In this document: positions 1 through 6,461 of the stretch, piece after piece | Numbering within the stretch: position 1 is the stretch's first letter | Layout: each line of letters opens with the position of its first letter | Assembly (NCBI GenBank): GCA_945861295.1 | Contig: CAMAUF010000055.1 | Coordinates: 1 to 9,580, forward strand | Reading direction: 5' to 3' | DNA length: 9,580 bases | Source of the DNA: a bacterium | GTDB taxonomy: Bacteria > Chloroflexota > Dehalococcoidia > Tepidiformales > Tepidiformaceae | Notes under the pieces: generated by a model | Database searches by the model: none | The model's input: only the letters and a program-made list of their open reading frames with translations | What the model was told of the DNA's origin: nothing | Made by a program: the position numbers and the translations under genes

Positions 1-987
1 GGCGGCCCAGCCGAGCGCGACACGGACACCATGGACACATTCATGTGCTCGTCGTGGTATCACCTGCGATATCTGAGTCCGAAGGACGGCGGCGCCGCGT
101 TCACACAGTCTGAATACGACTACTGGATGCCGGTCGACACGTACACGGGGGGCGCTGAGCACGCCACGATGCACCTGATCTACACCCGCTTCTTCCATAA
201 GGCGTGTCGCGACATGGGCATCGTGACGGGGCCGGAGCCGATGACCCAGCTCCGCAACCAGGGCCAAATCCTCGGCCCGGACGGCCAGCGGATGAGCAAG
301 AGCCGCGGTAACGTCATCGACCCCGACGAACAGGTGCGCAAGTACGGCGCCGACACCGTGCGCGCCTACCTGATGTTCGGGTACCGCTGGGCCGAAGGCG
401 GGCCCTGGAACACGGATAACATCCAGGGCGTCGTCCGCTGGATCTATCGCGTCTGGGGCCTTGGGGCGGAATCCGGGGCCGCGGGAAGCCCTTCGGAGGC
501 GGAGACGAAGGCGCTCCGCCGCGTCACGCACCAGACGATCGCCCGCGTCACGGAGGACTTCGACCGCTTCGAGTTCAACACGATCGTGGCAGCGCTGATG
601 GAGTTCACGAACGCGCTCTACAAAGCGCGCGAAGCCTGCCAAGGCAGCGTCGCCTGGGACGAAGCCGTCTCGACGCTGCTCCTTCTCGCCGCGCCGGTTG
701 CGCCACACGTCACGGAAGAGCTTTGGGCGCAACGTGGCAAGCCCTACAGCATCCACCAGCAGGCCTGGCCAGTTGCGGACGCGGAGGCGGCCCGCCAAGA
801 CTTCGTCGCGGTGCCGGTCCAGGTCAACGGCAAACTCCGGGACCGCATCCTGATCGCGCCGGACGCTTCGGAAGCCGACGCGCTCGCAGCCGCGGCCGCT
901 TCGGTGAAGGTGGCGCAAGCGACCCAGGGCGCGCAGCCGAAGCGGGTCATCTATGTCGCCGGTCGTCTTTTGAACATCGTGGTGTGA
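1..987 (+). CDS. leuS: Leucyl-tRNA synthetase, C-terminal part (5' end outside window)
   Basis: Class Ia aminoacyl-tRNA synthetase that charges tRNA-Leu with leucine in the cytoplasm. The frame is open from base 1, so the gene starts upstream; the window holds the last 328 residues. The fragment opens with the LeuS signature TDTMDTF..SSWY..RY, followed by the catalytic-core end around VDTYTGGAEHA and the second ATP-binding signature in the form RMSKSRGN (bases 289-312). Next come the helical anticodon-binding domain (around FEFNTIVAALMEFTNALY and APVAPHVTEELW) and the small C-terminal domain, VPVQVNGKLRDRI ending in KRVIYVAGRLLNIVV, typical of bacterial LeuS. The N-terminal HIGH motif and the editing domain lie outside the window. 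The TGA stop is 22 nt from the convergent guanylate-kinase-like gene, with no convincing terminator between them. One small oddity is a Cys where LeuS usually has Asp before SSWY. Confidence 0.97.
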   Translation, partial: GGPAERDTDTMDTFMCSSWYHLRYLSPKDGGAAFTQSEYDYWMPVDTYTGGAEHATMHLIYTRFFHKACRDMGIVTGPEPMTQLRNQGQILGPDGQRMSKSRGNVIDPDEQVRKYGADTVRAYLMFGYRWAEGGPWNTDNIQGVVRWIYRVWGLGAESGAAGSPSEAETKALRRVTHQTIARVTEDFDRFEFNTIVAALMEFTNALYKAREACQGSVAWDEAVSTLLLLAAPVAPHVTEELWAQRGKPYSIHQQAWPVADAEAARQDFVAVPVQVNGKLRDRILIAPDASEADALAAAAASVKVAQATQGAQPKRVIYVAGRLLNIVV

Positions 988-1009
988 GGCGGCTCGACGG
1001 CCGTTCTGA

Positions 1010-1657
1010 TCAGACGCGGAACGCGGGGCGGGGCCGCCGCAGGTTGCGGCGTTCCCGATCCAGGATCGCAACGAGTTCCGCCTGCGCCCTCGCGAGCCCA
1101 CCGTCGCGATTGACGATCACATAGTCCGCATTCGGCGCGTCCAGGATCTCGGCGGAAGCGTCGTTGAGCCGTTGCGCCAGTTCGGAGGCGTCGATATGGG
1201 GCTCCCGAGCGAGGATGCGGGCGCGGAGAACCGCGCGATGGAAGCCCAACGACCGCGATGTTACGGCCGGGAGGATGAGCACGTCGACCGCGCCCGTCAT
1301 GGCCTCGCGCCAGTGCCGCGCGCCGTTGACGTCGGTCTTGATGATGAAATCGCCGCCGTCGTCTAGGCGCCGCCGCACTTCCGCCCAGGTCAGGCCTTTG
1401 CCCTGGCCGTGTACCCAGAACGATTCGGCGAACTCGCCGGTTTCGATCGCCCGTTGGAACGGCGCCGGACCCGGGACGAAGTGGTAGTGGATGCCCTCGA
1501 CTTCTTCGGGGCGGGCGGGCCGACTGGTGGAACTGACGGCCCGGGCGATCTCCTTCGCGGCAAGGAGGTGGTCGATGAGCCGATCTTTACCCGCGCCGGC
1601 CGGCCCGTGGACGACCAGGACGACCTGGTTTCTCCCGCCCGTGCCTGCCTCCGTCAC
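1010..1657 (-). CDS. Divergent guanylate-kinase-like protein
   Basis: A 215-residue P-loop kinase of the guanylate kinase family; canonical members phosphorylate GMP or dGMP with ATP. Visible features: P-loop GPAGAGKD at 18-25; the GMP-binding loop SSTSRPARP at 42-50, with Ser42, Arg46 and Arg49 matching the usual GMP phosphate ligands, then Tyr58 in HYHF; Glu78 and VHG at 82-84, corresponding to the E..xVHG block; Asp109 in KTDVNGA, matching the usual IDVQGA; and a closing DYVIVNRD at 178-185. Departures: Walker A lacks Ser/Thr after the Lys (GKDR), the usual NYYGT segment reads QGKGLT, and the lid region (about 131-164) is roughly ten residues longer than normal and lacks the RGT signature. 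The gene starts with GTG, overlapping the tyrA stop by 4 nt (GTGA), and is last in the operon. It could be the housekeeping Gmk of this lineage or a paralogue with another substrate, so no symbol is given. Confidence 0.82.
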   Translation of the reverse strand: MTEAGTGGRNQVVLVVHGPAGAGKDRLIDHLLAAKEIARAVSSTSRPARPEEVEGIHYHFVPGPAPFQRAIETGEFAESFWVHGQGKGLTWAEVRRRLDDGGDFIIKTDVNGARHWREAMTGAVDVLILPAVTSRSLGFHRAVLRARILAREPHIDASELAQRLNDASAEILDAPNADYVIVNRDGGLARAQAELVAILDRERRNLRRPRPAFRV

Positions 1658-2688
1658 TCGTCGTCCCGCATGCCGAGCTTGCGGCGAAGTTCGCCGCTGT
1701 CGGGCTTCGGGGTGTTGGCGCGCTGCGAAGCCTCCTTGAACTTGTCATAGAGTCCGCCCACGAACAGCCGGCCAATCGTGTCCTGAGAGGATGGCGGCTC
1801 TGGCCCTTCGGGGGCGCGGCGCACGGGCGGGTTGATGATGAAGTTGTCGCGGTCGAACTGAGTGCTCGTGAAGAGGTCGGTGACCGTCTGCCCGCCTTCG
1901 AGGAGCGCGCCACGGATCGACGAGAGTTCGTTTTGGAGGCGGTCGAGCCAATGGACGACCGCTTCCCGATTCGTCGCCATGATGTCGCGGGACATGATCG
2001 GGTCGCCGCTGGCGAGCCGCGTCAAGTCCTTGAAGGCCGGTCCGGCGAGGAAGCTGGCGTCTTCCCAGCCCTTGCTGTCTCGCACCATCCGGAAGAGCGC
2101 GACTGAGAGGACGATCGGCAAGTGGCTAACCGCGGCGGCGTAGACATCGTGCTCGCCCGGATCGATGTACAGCGGGGTGGCGCCGAGAGATTCGACCATC
2201 CCGAGGACGGTGCTGACGGCGCCCTCGTTCGCTGTCTTCGAGGGCGTGATCGCCCAGGTCGCGCCCTTGAACAGGTCGACCGTGGCGGCGGAAGGGCCGC
2301 TTTTTTCGCGGCCGGCCATCGGGTGGCCGCCGACGAACTGCACCGTCTCTGGCAGGAACTCGGCTGCCCAACGGAGGATCTCGGCCTTCGTGCTGCACGT
2401 GTCGGTGACGACAGCGCCGTCCGCGAAGAATTTGCCGCCCTCCTCGAGGATCCGGTGCGCGCCCTGGACGGGCACGGCGAGGATGACTAGCCCGGCTTCC
2501 TCGACCGCCTCCTCGACTGAACGAGCCTCGCGGTCTATGGCGCCGAGCTTCTTGGCTTCGCGCGTGTGGCTGGAATTGCGGTCCGCGCCGACGATTTCGT
2601 ATTGTCGGTCTTTCCGGGCAGCGAGGCCGAGCCCGACTGACGTGCCGATCAGACCCGTCCCGATGATTGCGATTCGGGCTTTTGCCAT
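1654..2688 (-). CDS. tyrA: Prephenate dehydrogenase
   Basis: A 344-residue protein of the TyrA family, which oxidatively decarboxylates prephenate to 4-hydroxyphenylpyruvate in tyrosine biosynthesis (arogenate is a possible alternative substrate). The N-terminal Rossmann fold has GTGLIG at 10-15 and Asp36 at the end of the second strand, which favours NAD over NADP. Family catalytic and substrate-binding residues are visible: Ser99 in CST, His122 in GGHPMAGRE, His189 in SHLP, and Arg224 in DLTR. The helical dimerisation domain runs to about residue 280. The last 64 or so residues are charged and Pro-rich and contain no ACT domain, so tyrosine feedback through ACT is not expected. The ATG start is supported by a GGGGGA ribosome site 6 nt upstream. 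It lies 12 nt after the HD gene and overlaps the kinase-like gene by 4 nt. Confidence 0.94.
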   Translation of the reverse strand: MAKARIAIIGTGLIGTSVGLGLAARKDRQYEIVGADRNSSHTREAKKLGAIDREARSVEEAVEEAGLVILAVPVQGAHRILEEGGKFFADGAVVTDTCSTKAEILRWAAEFLPETVQFVGGHPMAGREKSGPSAATVDLFKGATWAITPSKTANEGAVSTVLGMVESLGATPLYIDPGEHDVYAAAVSHLPIVLSVALFRMVRDSKGWEDASFLAGPAFKDLTRLASGDPIMSRDIMATNREAVVHWLDRLQNELSSIRGALLEGGQTVTDLFTSTQFDRDNFIINPPVRRAPEGPEPPSSQDTIGRLFVGGLYDKFKEASQRANTPKPDSGELRRKLGMRDDE

Positions 2689-2694
2689 GGCGCT

Positions 2695-2700
2695 TCCCCC
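2695..2700 (-). promoter_or_regulatory. Ribosome binding site of tyrA
   Basis: GGGGGA read on the minus strand, 6 nt before the tyrA ATG. It is the clearest Shine-Dalgarno site of this operon, in keeping with tyrA being the only downstream gene of the operon that does not overlap its predecessor. Confidence 0.6.
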
Positions 2701-3186
2701 TTAGTTGGCCGCATCTGCCACTTGAAGTAAGGCTAGCACAGGATCATCCCCCGCTCGCGAGTGATGGGCCAGGGTCAGGTGGACGACGCGGGCCGATGCG
2801 CCCGCCTTACCAAGGATCGCGGCGCCTGACTGGCTGTGGTCTCGCGTCCTCGCCAGCGCATTCCGGACTGCGAAGCGCGATTCGGCGGAAGCGGCCCGTT
2901 GGCCCGCCCCGACCGACGAGAGGATGACCCAAAGGGCGCGGTCACCGCGGCGTTGCTCGCCCTTTCCGATGTCGTGCAGGAGGGCCGCCCGGATGAGGTC
3001 GTGGTCGCGATGGCCGCGGGCGATGAGCCAGCGGGCGGTGTTCACGGAGTGGACGATGTCACGGGGGTGTTGGGCCAGGAAGAGGTCGAGCAAGGCGCCG
3101 TCGAGCCACTGGCGGGCGAGGTTGAATTCGCCCGGCCCCGGTCGCGCTGCCGCGGTCAGCAGTTGGCGGACGCGATGGGGAATCAC
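2701..3186 (-). CDS. HD-domain phosphohydrolase-like protein
   Basis: A 161-residue protein consisting of little more than one HD domain, a metal-dependent phosphohydrolase fold. Candidate metal ligands are His46 (DIVHSVNTARWL), His71-Asp72 in LLHDIGKG, a His pair at 141-142 (LAHHSRAG), and Asp158 near the C-terminus (VADAAN). The HDIGK form is common in HD proteins acting on nucleotides or cyclic nucleotides; the actual substrate cannot be read from the sequence. There is no signal peptide or membrane segment. The frame stays open far upstream, but that part overlaps the protease gene in another frame and is Arg-rich shadow. The frame contains no ATG after that point, so GTG at 3186, overlapping the protease stop as GTGA, is the logical start. 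No Shine-Dalgarno site is visible, so translation is probably coupled to the protease gene. Confidence 0.85.
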   Translation of the reverse strand: MIPHRVRQLLTAAARPGPGEFNLARQWLDGALLDLFLAQHPRDIVHSVNTARWLIARGHRDHDLIRAALLHDIGKGEQRRGDRALWVILSSVGAGQRAASAESRFAVRNALARTRDHSQSGAAILGKAGASARVVHLTLAHHSRAGDDPVLALLQVADAAN

Positions 3187-3875
3187 GTGACGAGCGGGAA
3201 GACGACGTCGGCCACGGAGCTGATGAGCGTGCCGAGAGGGTTGATCGCGCCGCCCGTCGCGAACGAAACGATCAACAGCGAAAAGAGGACGCCGATGCCC
3301 CAGGGACGGAAGGATTCCAGCGTCACTCGTATAGGCCCCGGCACGAGCCCGAGTAGCACATCGAACCCGTCGAGCGGCGGGATTGGCACCAGGTTGAAGA
3401 TGCCGATCAGGATGTTGAAGAACACGATAAAGATGAGGAAGAGGCCGAGGATCTCGATCCCGGAAGCCTCCGAAATGTCGTCGAAGCTCGCGACCGTGTC
3501 GATCAGCCCGAGTTTCAGCGGCACCGCGATCAGCGCCGCCATGAAGAAGTTTGAGAGCGGGCCCGCGGCGGCGACCATCATCCGGCCGCGGACCGGCCCG
3601 TTCCGCAGACGCGATGGGTTCACCGGCGTGGGCTTCGCGAAACCGAACCCGACGACGAGCATGAGGATGGTGCCCATCGGGTCGAGGTGTTTTACCGGAT
3701 TCAACGTCAGCCGCCCCAAGTTCTTGGCGGTCGGGTCGCCGAGTTCGTTCGCCGACCACGCGTGTGAAAACTCGTGGAAGGTAAGGGCGATGACCAAGGA
3801 CACCATGAAGGCGGCGATGAAGGCGACGAGGGCAGGCGGGTTATCCTGGAACTGGTCGAAGGCGCCGAGGAGCAT
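3183..3875 (-). CDS. Site-2 protease family (M50) membrane metalloprotease
   Basis: A 230-residue polytopic membrane protein of the compact M50 class that lacks a PDZ domain. The zinc site is visible as HEFSH at 34-38 in the first membrane segment (about 15-37), and the third ligand as Asp169 in NLVPIPPLDG at 161-170. Other family blocks are LGDPTAKNLGRLTLNP at 46-60, HLDPMGT, FGFAKPTPVNP at 78-87 and AAAGPLSN at 103-109. Further membrane segments lie at about 67-83, 98-120, 142-165 and 192-212. Such proteases cleave membrane-embedded substrates, often regulators; the substrate here is unknown. The frame is open upstream to 4049, but those residues are Arg/Pro-rich and unlike the family. The ATG at 3875 puts the start just before the first helix as in relatives, although its ribosome site is weak. 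It is the first gene of the leftward operon. Confidence 0.9.
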   Translation of the reverse strand: MLLGAFDQFQDNPPALVAFIAAFMVSLVIALTFHEFSHAWSANELGDPTAKNLGRLTLNPVKHLDPMGTILMLVVGFGFAKPTPVNPSRLRNGPVRGRMMVAAAGPLSNFFMAALIAVPLKLGLIDTVASFDDISEASGIEILGLFLIFIVFFNILIGIFNLVPIPPLDGFDVLLGLVPGPIRVTLESFRPWGIGVLFSLLIVSFATGGAINPLGTLISSVADVVFPLVT

Positions 3876-3992
3876 GCCAGCGAGCGTACCACAAGGCCCC
3901 GGTTTGCCCCGCCAAGGTAACCTTTCGCGACGCTCCCGCGTTCCCATCCTTTGCCCACGAGAAAGCGGCCTTGGGGAAATCTTTCGAAATCG

Positions 3993-4022
3993 TTGACGGG
4001 CAGCCATGGGGATTGTTAGGGT
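3993..4022 (+). promoter_or_regulatory. Candidate promoter of the envelope operon
   Basis: TTGACG at 3993-3998 is a near-perfect -35 hexamer. It is followed after 18 nt by TAGGGT at 4017-4022, which has TG one base upstream, as in an extended -10. The -10 itself matches only three consensus positions. Use of this promoter would leave a 5' leader of about 155 nt before the GTG at 4184. Confidence 0.3.
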
Positions 4023-4170
4023 GCGTGGGCGCGGGTTTGCGGATCGCATCGATCAACGACCGGCGCACGAGCGGTACAGCGGGGGTACCGGAGCCATTCG
4101 CAGCCTGAACCGGAGTGTCAGCCCGGGACAGGAACAACCGCAGGTCTCGACTCTTGTCGGGATCCGCGTA

Positions 4171-4176
4171 GCGAGG
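4171..4176 (+). promoter_or_regulatory. Ribosome binding site of the first propeller gene
   Basis: GCGAGG, ending 7 nt before the GTG at 4184. An in-frame TAG at 4169-4171 closes the frame upstream, so this GTG is the first possible start and the site supports it. Confidence 0.45.
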
Positions 4177-4183
4177 TAGCCCA

Positions 4184-5320
4184 GTGCACGCATCACGTGC
4201 CCATGACCGCCGTGCGGGCCTCACGCGCCGAGCCGAGCACCCATTTCCTGGCTCGATTCGCTCCGGCGCGCTCTGTCTCGTGCTGGTGACCAGCCTTCTT
4301 ATGATCTGGGCGGCCTTCATGGCGCGCCCCATCAGCGACGAACATCCGCTCACGACGGCCACCCGCGCCGATCTCCGCTCCGTCGCCTATGTCGTCCCCG
4401 GGGATTCGGTCGATTGGATTTATTCGCAACCTTTGGCGGGCGGCGACGCTCGTCCCCTGGTGGCGTTTCCCGTGCCGTTTGGCGTCCACCTCCGGGGGCT
4501 CGTGTCTCCGGGCGGCGACCTGATCGCTGTCCTGCGCGTCGCTAGTGCGGCCGCGGGCGGCCAACTGACGTTGGTGTCGGCGTCCGATGGGGCAACGCGG
4601 GACGTCTCAGGCGCCTTTGCCTATACGTCACAGCTCGCCTGGTCGCATGCGGGCGATAAGGTCGCCGTGGTCCGGGACGACGGTCGCACGGTGGCGGAGG
4701 TCATCGTCGCGCCGCAACCGGGGCAGGCGTCCACCGGCGACCATTTCGTCCTCTCTGCCGGGACGTTCCCCGGCGCCTTGGAAGTCGTGCCGGTCGGCTA
4801 CAGCCTCGACGATGCGGGCCTGTTTATCGTCGTGCTCGATCTCGACGGTTCGACCCTGTGGCGCTCCGCCGGCGGCGGGCTCAGCAAAGTCGGCCTCTTG
4901 AGCACCGGCCCGACCTTGCACTGGGCGCTGAGCCCTGGCGGCGACCGTCTTGCCTACATCGATCGACTCGGTGTCGGCGGCGAGCGGACGTTCGCCGGCC
5001 GCACATTCGTGATCGCCACGCGGGAGGTTATCAAAGCCGCTGGGTCGTCCGACCAGCTCGGCGCCGTCTGGCGTCCGGGCGCTGGGACGCCGGATTTCGG
5101 CGGTCCGGGCGGGTCGCTGCGGCTCGACGATGGCGGCGCCGGGCTCTCGGTCGTGCCTTTGGCTTGGTCGGGCGATGGCCTCGCGCTGATCGCGAGCGTT
5201 GCCCCGGAGGGCCGGGAAGGCGAGGCGGCCCGGGTCGAGATCCTCCACGACGAGTACCGCCGCCCGCTCGCGCTCGAGCCGGGTATCCAGTTCCTTGGGA
5301 TCATCCGTGATTACGAGTAA
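4184..5320 (+). CDS. Membrane-anchored beta-propeller-like protein (first of pair)
   Basis: A 378-residue protein of unknown function. After a basic N-terminus it has one hydrophobic segment at about 27-47 (ALCLVLVTSLLMIWAAFMA), probably a signal anchor, which leaves the rest outside the cytoplasm. The exported part contains repeats of the TolB/PD40 propeller type, a short strand with a turn of the form SPxGD.(L/I)A(V/Y): LVSPGGDLIAVL at 107-117, LAWSHAGDKVAVV at 151-163, WALSPGGDRLAYI at 247-259, and LAWSGDGLALIA at 326-337. No catalytic motif is seen. It aligns along most of its length with the next gene, so the two are paralogues. The GTG start has a GAGG site upstream. The 3' end overlaps the next gene by 14 nt. 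A sensor or scaffold role at the cell surface is possible, but nothing in the sequence fixes it. Confidence 0.82.
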   Translation: MHASRAHDRRAGLTRRAEHPFPGSIRSGALCLVLVTSLLMIWAAFMARPISDEHPLTTATRADLRSVAYVVPGDSVDWIYSQPLAGGDARPLVAFPVPFGVHLRGLVSPGGDLIAVLRVASAAAGGQLTLVSASDGATRDVSGAFAYTSQLAWSHAGDKVAVVRDDGRTVAEVIVAPQPGQASTGDHFVLSAGTFPGALEVVPVGYSLDDAGLFIVVLDLDGSTLWRSAGGGLSKVGLLSTGPTLHWALSPGGDRLAYIDRLGVGGERTFAGRTFVIATREVIKAAGSSDQLGAVWRPGAGTPDFGGPGGSLRLDDGGAGLSVVPLAWSGDGLALIASVAPEGREGEAARVEILHDEYRRPLALEPGIQFLGIIRDYE

Positions 5321-6461
5321 ACGCCGCGCAAGACGGACCGGACCTCGCGGGTTGCTCGCCTGGCTGCGCGGGTGCTCCCCGCGGCGACAGCCCTCGTATT
5401 GGCTTGGAGCCGCGGGGTTATTGGCGCTGATCGTCGCGGGCTTGCCGATCGTTGCCGGCATCGCCGGCGCACAGGAAGGCCCGGCGCCTGAAGGGCCACT
5501 TGCCGGGGCGCCGCCCAACCTGGTGGCCGTGCTCGCCGCCCACAGCCGCGATTTCGACACGGTCGTCGCCCAGTCGCTCGCGGAAGGCGGCGAGCCGCGA
5601 GAGGTCGCGCGCATCGCGCACCTCCCGGACCACGCGGTCCGCGGCGCGGTCTCGCCTGACGGCCGTCTGCTCGCGCTGAATGTGCCGAACGGCGGCTCCC
5701 CTTCCCGGCCTCGGGGCAGCCTTCAGATCCTCGACCTGGCCACAGGCGCTGAGACGGCGCTCGGCGAGGGCCTGGACGCCCTCGGCACGCCGCTGTGGCG
5801 GCCGGATGGCCTCGCCGTCATCGCCCGCCTCAACGCCGCGTTTGAAGGCGCGGCTGCCGTGGAATTGGTCGAGTTCCCGGTCACGGGCGCCCCTGGCGGC
5901 CTGCGTGCCCGGTTCACGGACGTGCTTGGCGCCTATCCGGTCGCGTTCGACCCCGAGGGACGCCTCCTCGTGGTCCTGATCGATGCGCGTGGTTCCACGC
6001 TCGTCCGGGAAGACGGCGTCGAGTGGGAACTCAGCGCGGGCGTGACCCGCGACTGGGAACTGAGCCCCACCGGTTCGACGCTGGCGTTCATTGAGGATTC
6101 GACGGTGGAAGGTGGCAGGCGCTTCCAGGCGCGACTCAAGGCGCTCGATGGCTCGGTCACAGCGGCCGCGGAGGTGTCGCTGAGCGGTCAACAGCTCGGC
6201 GTCGCCTGGCGGGCGGGATCGCCGGCGCCGACATTCGGGTTCGAGCCGGGGGCGGCGGGCGCATCGGCCCAGGCCAGCTCCCGCCGTGATGGCTTCGATG
6301 TCCCTCTCGCCTTCTCGCCGGATGGCGCCGTGCTCGCGGTGGAGGCGTGGACGGGTCAGTCGTTCGCGGACCACGACGAGGTGCGGCTCGCGTTCGTCAC
6401 GGCGTCTGGCCGCCGCGTGATCGCGGGCCCAGTGAGGTTTCTCGGTTGGTCGGCTCGCTAG
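5307..6461 (+). CDS. Exported beta-propeller-like protein (second of pair)
   Basis: A 384-residue protein of unknown function. It has a long, very basic N-terminus (KRRARR at 5-10, then more Arg), a hydrophobic core at about 32-54, and a possible signal peptidase site near AGAQ at 53-56; it may equally stay as a membrane anchor. Propeller-type repeats follow: AVSPDGRLLAL at 114-124, PLWRPDGLAVIA at 162-173, VAFDPEGRLLVV at 212-223, WELSPTGSTLAFI at 250-262, and LAFSPDGAVLAV at 334-345. It shares with the preceding protein the blocks GSTL, LSP.G..LA(Y/F)I, QLG..WR.G and FLG near the C-terminus. GTG at 5307 is chosen over earlier in-frame codons because it overlaps the upstream stop by only 14 nt, has TTGGGA 6 nt before it, and removes a Ser/Arg-rich stretch that is shadow of the upstream gene. 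Its 3' end overlaps the next gene by 16 nt. Confidence 0.82.
   Translation: MITSKRRARRTGPRGLLAWLRGCSPRRQPSYWLGAAGLLALIVAGLPIVAGIAGAQEGPAPEGPLAGAPPNLVAVLAAHSRDFDTVVAQSLAEGGEPREVARIAHLPDHAVRGAVSPDGRLLALNVPNGGSPSRPRGSLQILDLATGAETALGEGLDALGTPLWRPDGLAVIARLNAAFEGAAAVELVEFPVTGAPGGLRARFTDVLGAYPVAFDPEGRLLVVLIDARGSTLVREDGVEWELSAGVTRDWELSPTGSTLAFIEDSTVEGGRRFQARLKALDGSVTAAAEVSLSGQQLGVAWRAGSPAPTFGFEPGAAGASAQASSRRDGFDVPLAFSPDGAVLAVEAWTGQSFADHDEVRLAFVTASGRRVIAGPVRFLGWSAR
6432..6437 (+). promoter_or_regulatory. Ribosome binding site supporting a TTG start
   Basis: GTGAGG, 8 nt before the TTG at 6446. It decides the start of the transglycosylase-like gene: beginning there gives a clean signal peptide, whereas earlier in-frame starts add Arg-rich residues that overlap the upstream gene. 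Confidence 0.5.

Larger units (their letters stand above)
3876..4183. other. Divergent intergenic region without a gene
   Basis: About 308 nt between the leftward protease operon and the rightward envelope operon. Frames on both strands stay open for stretches, but their translations are Arg/Pro/Ala-rich and resemble no family. The region should hold the promoters of both operons. One + strand candidate is listed separately; no clear promoter for the leftward operon was found. No RNA gene, riboswitch or long repeat was recognised. Confidence 0.5.

Noticed and set aside
3187..3759. Upstream extension of the HD protein frame on the minus strand (ORF to 3759)
   Set aside because: It is Arg/Pro/His-rich and lies antiphase within the M50 protease gene; the HD homology begins only after GTG at 3186.
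2836..3996. 386-residue + strand open frame
   Set aside because: It lies opposite the HD and protease genes, has shadow-like composition and no recognisable motif.
3876..4049. N-terminal extension of the M50 protease to an ATG at 4049
   Set aside because: The added residues are Arg/Pro-rich and unlike the family, which begins just before the first membrane helix.
4628..5614. 328-residue minus-strand open frame (and another at 5418-6374)
   Set aside because: They are antisense to the propeller genes, very Arg/Ala-rich, a common artefact in GC-rich DNA.
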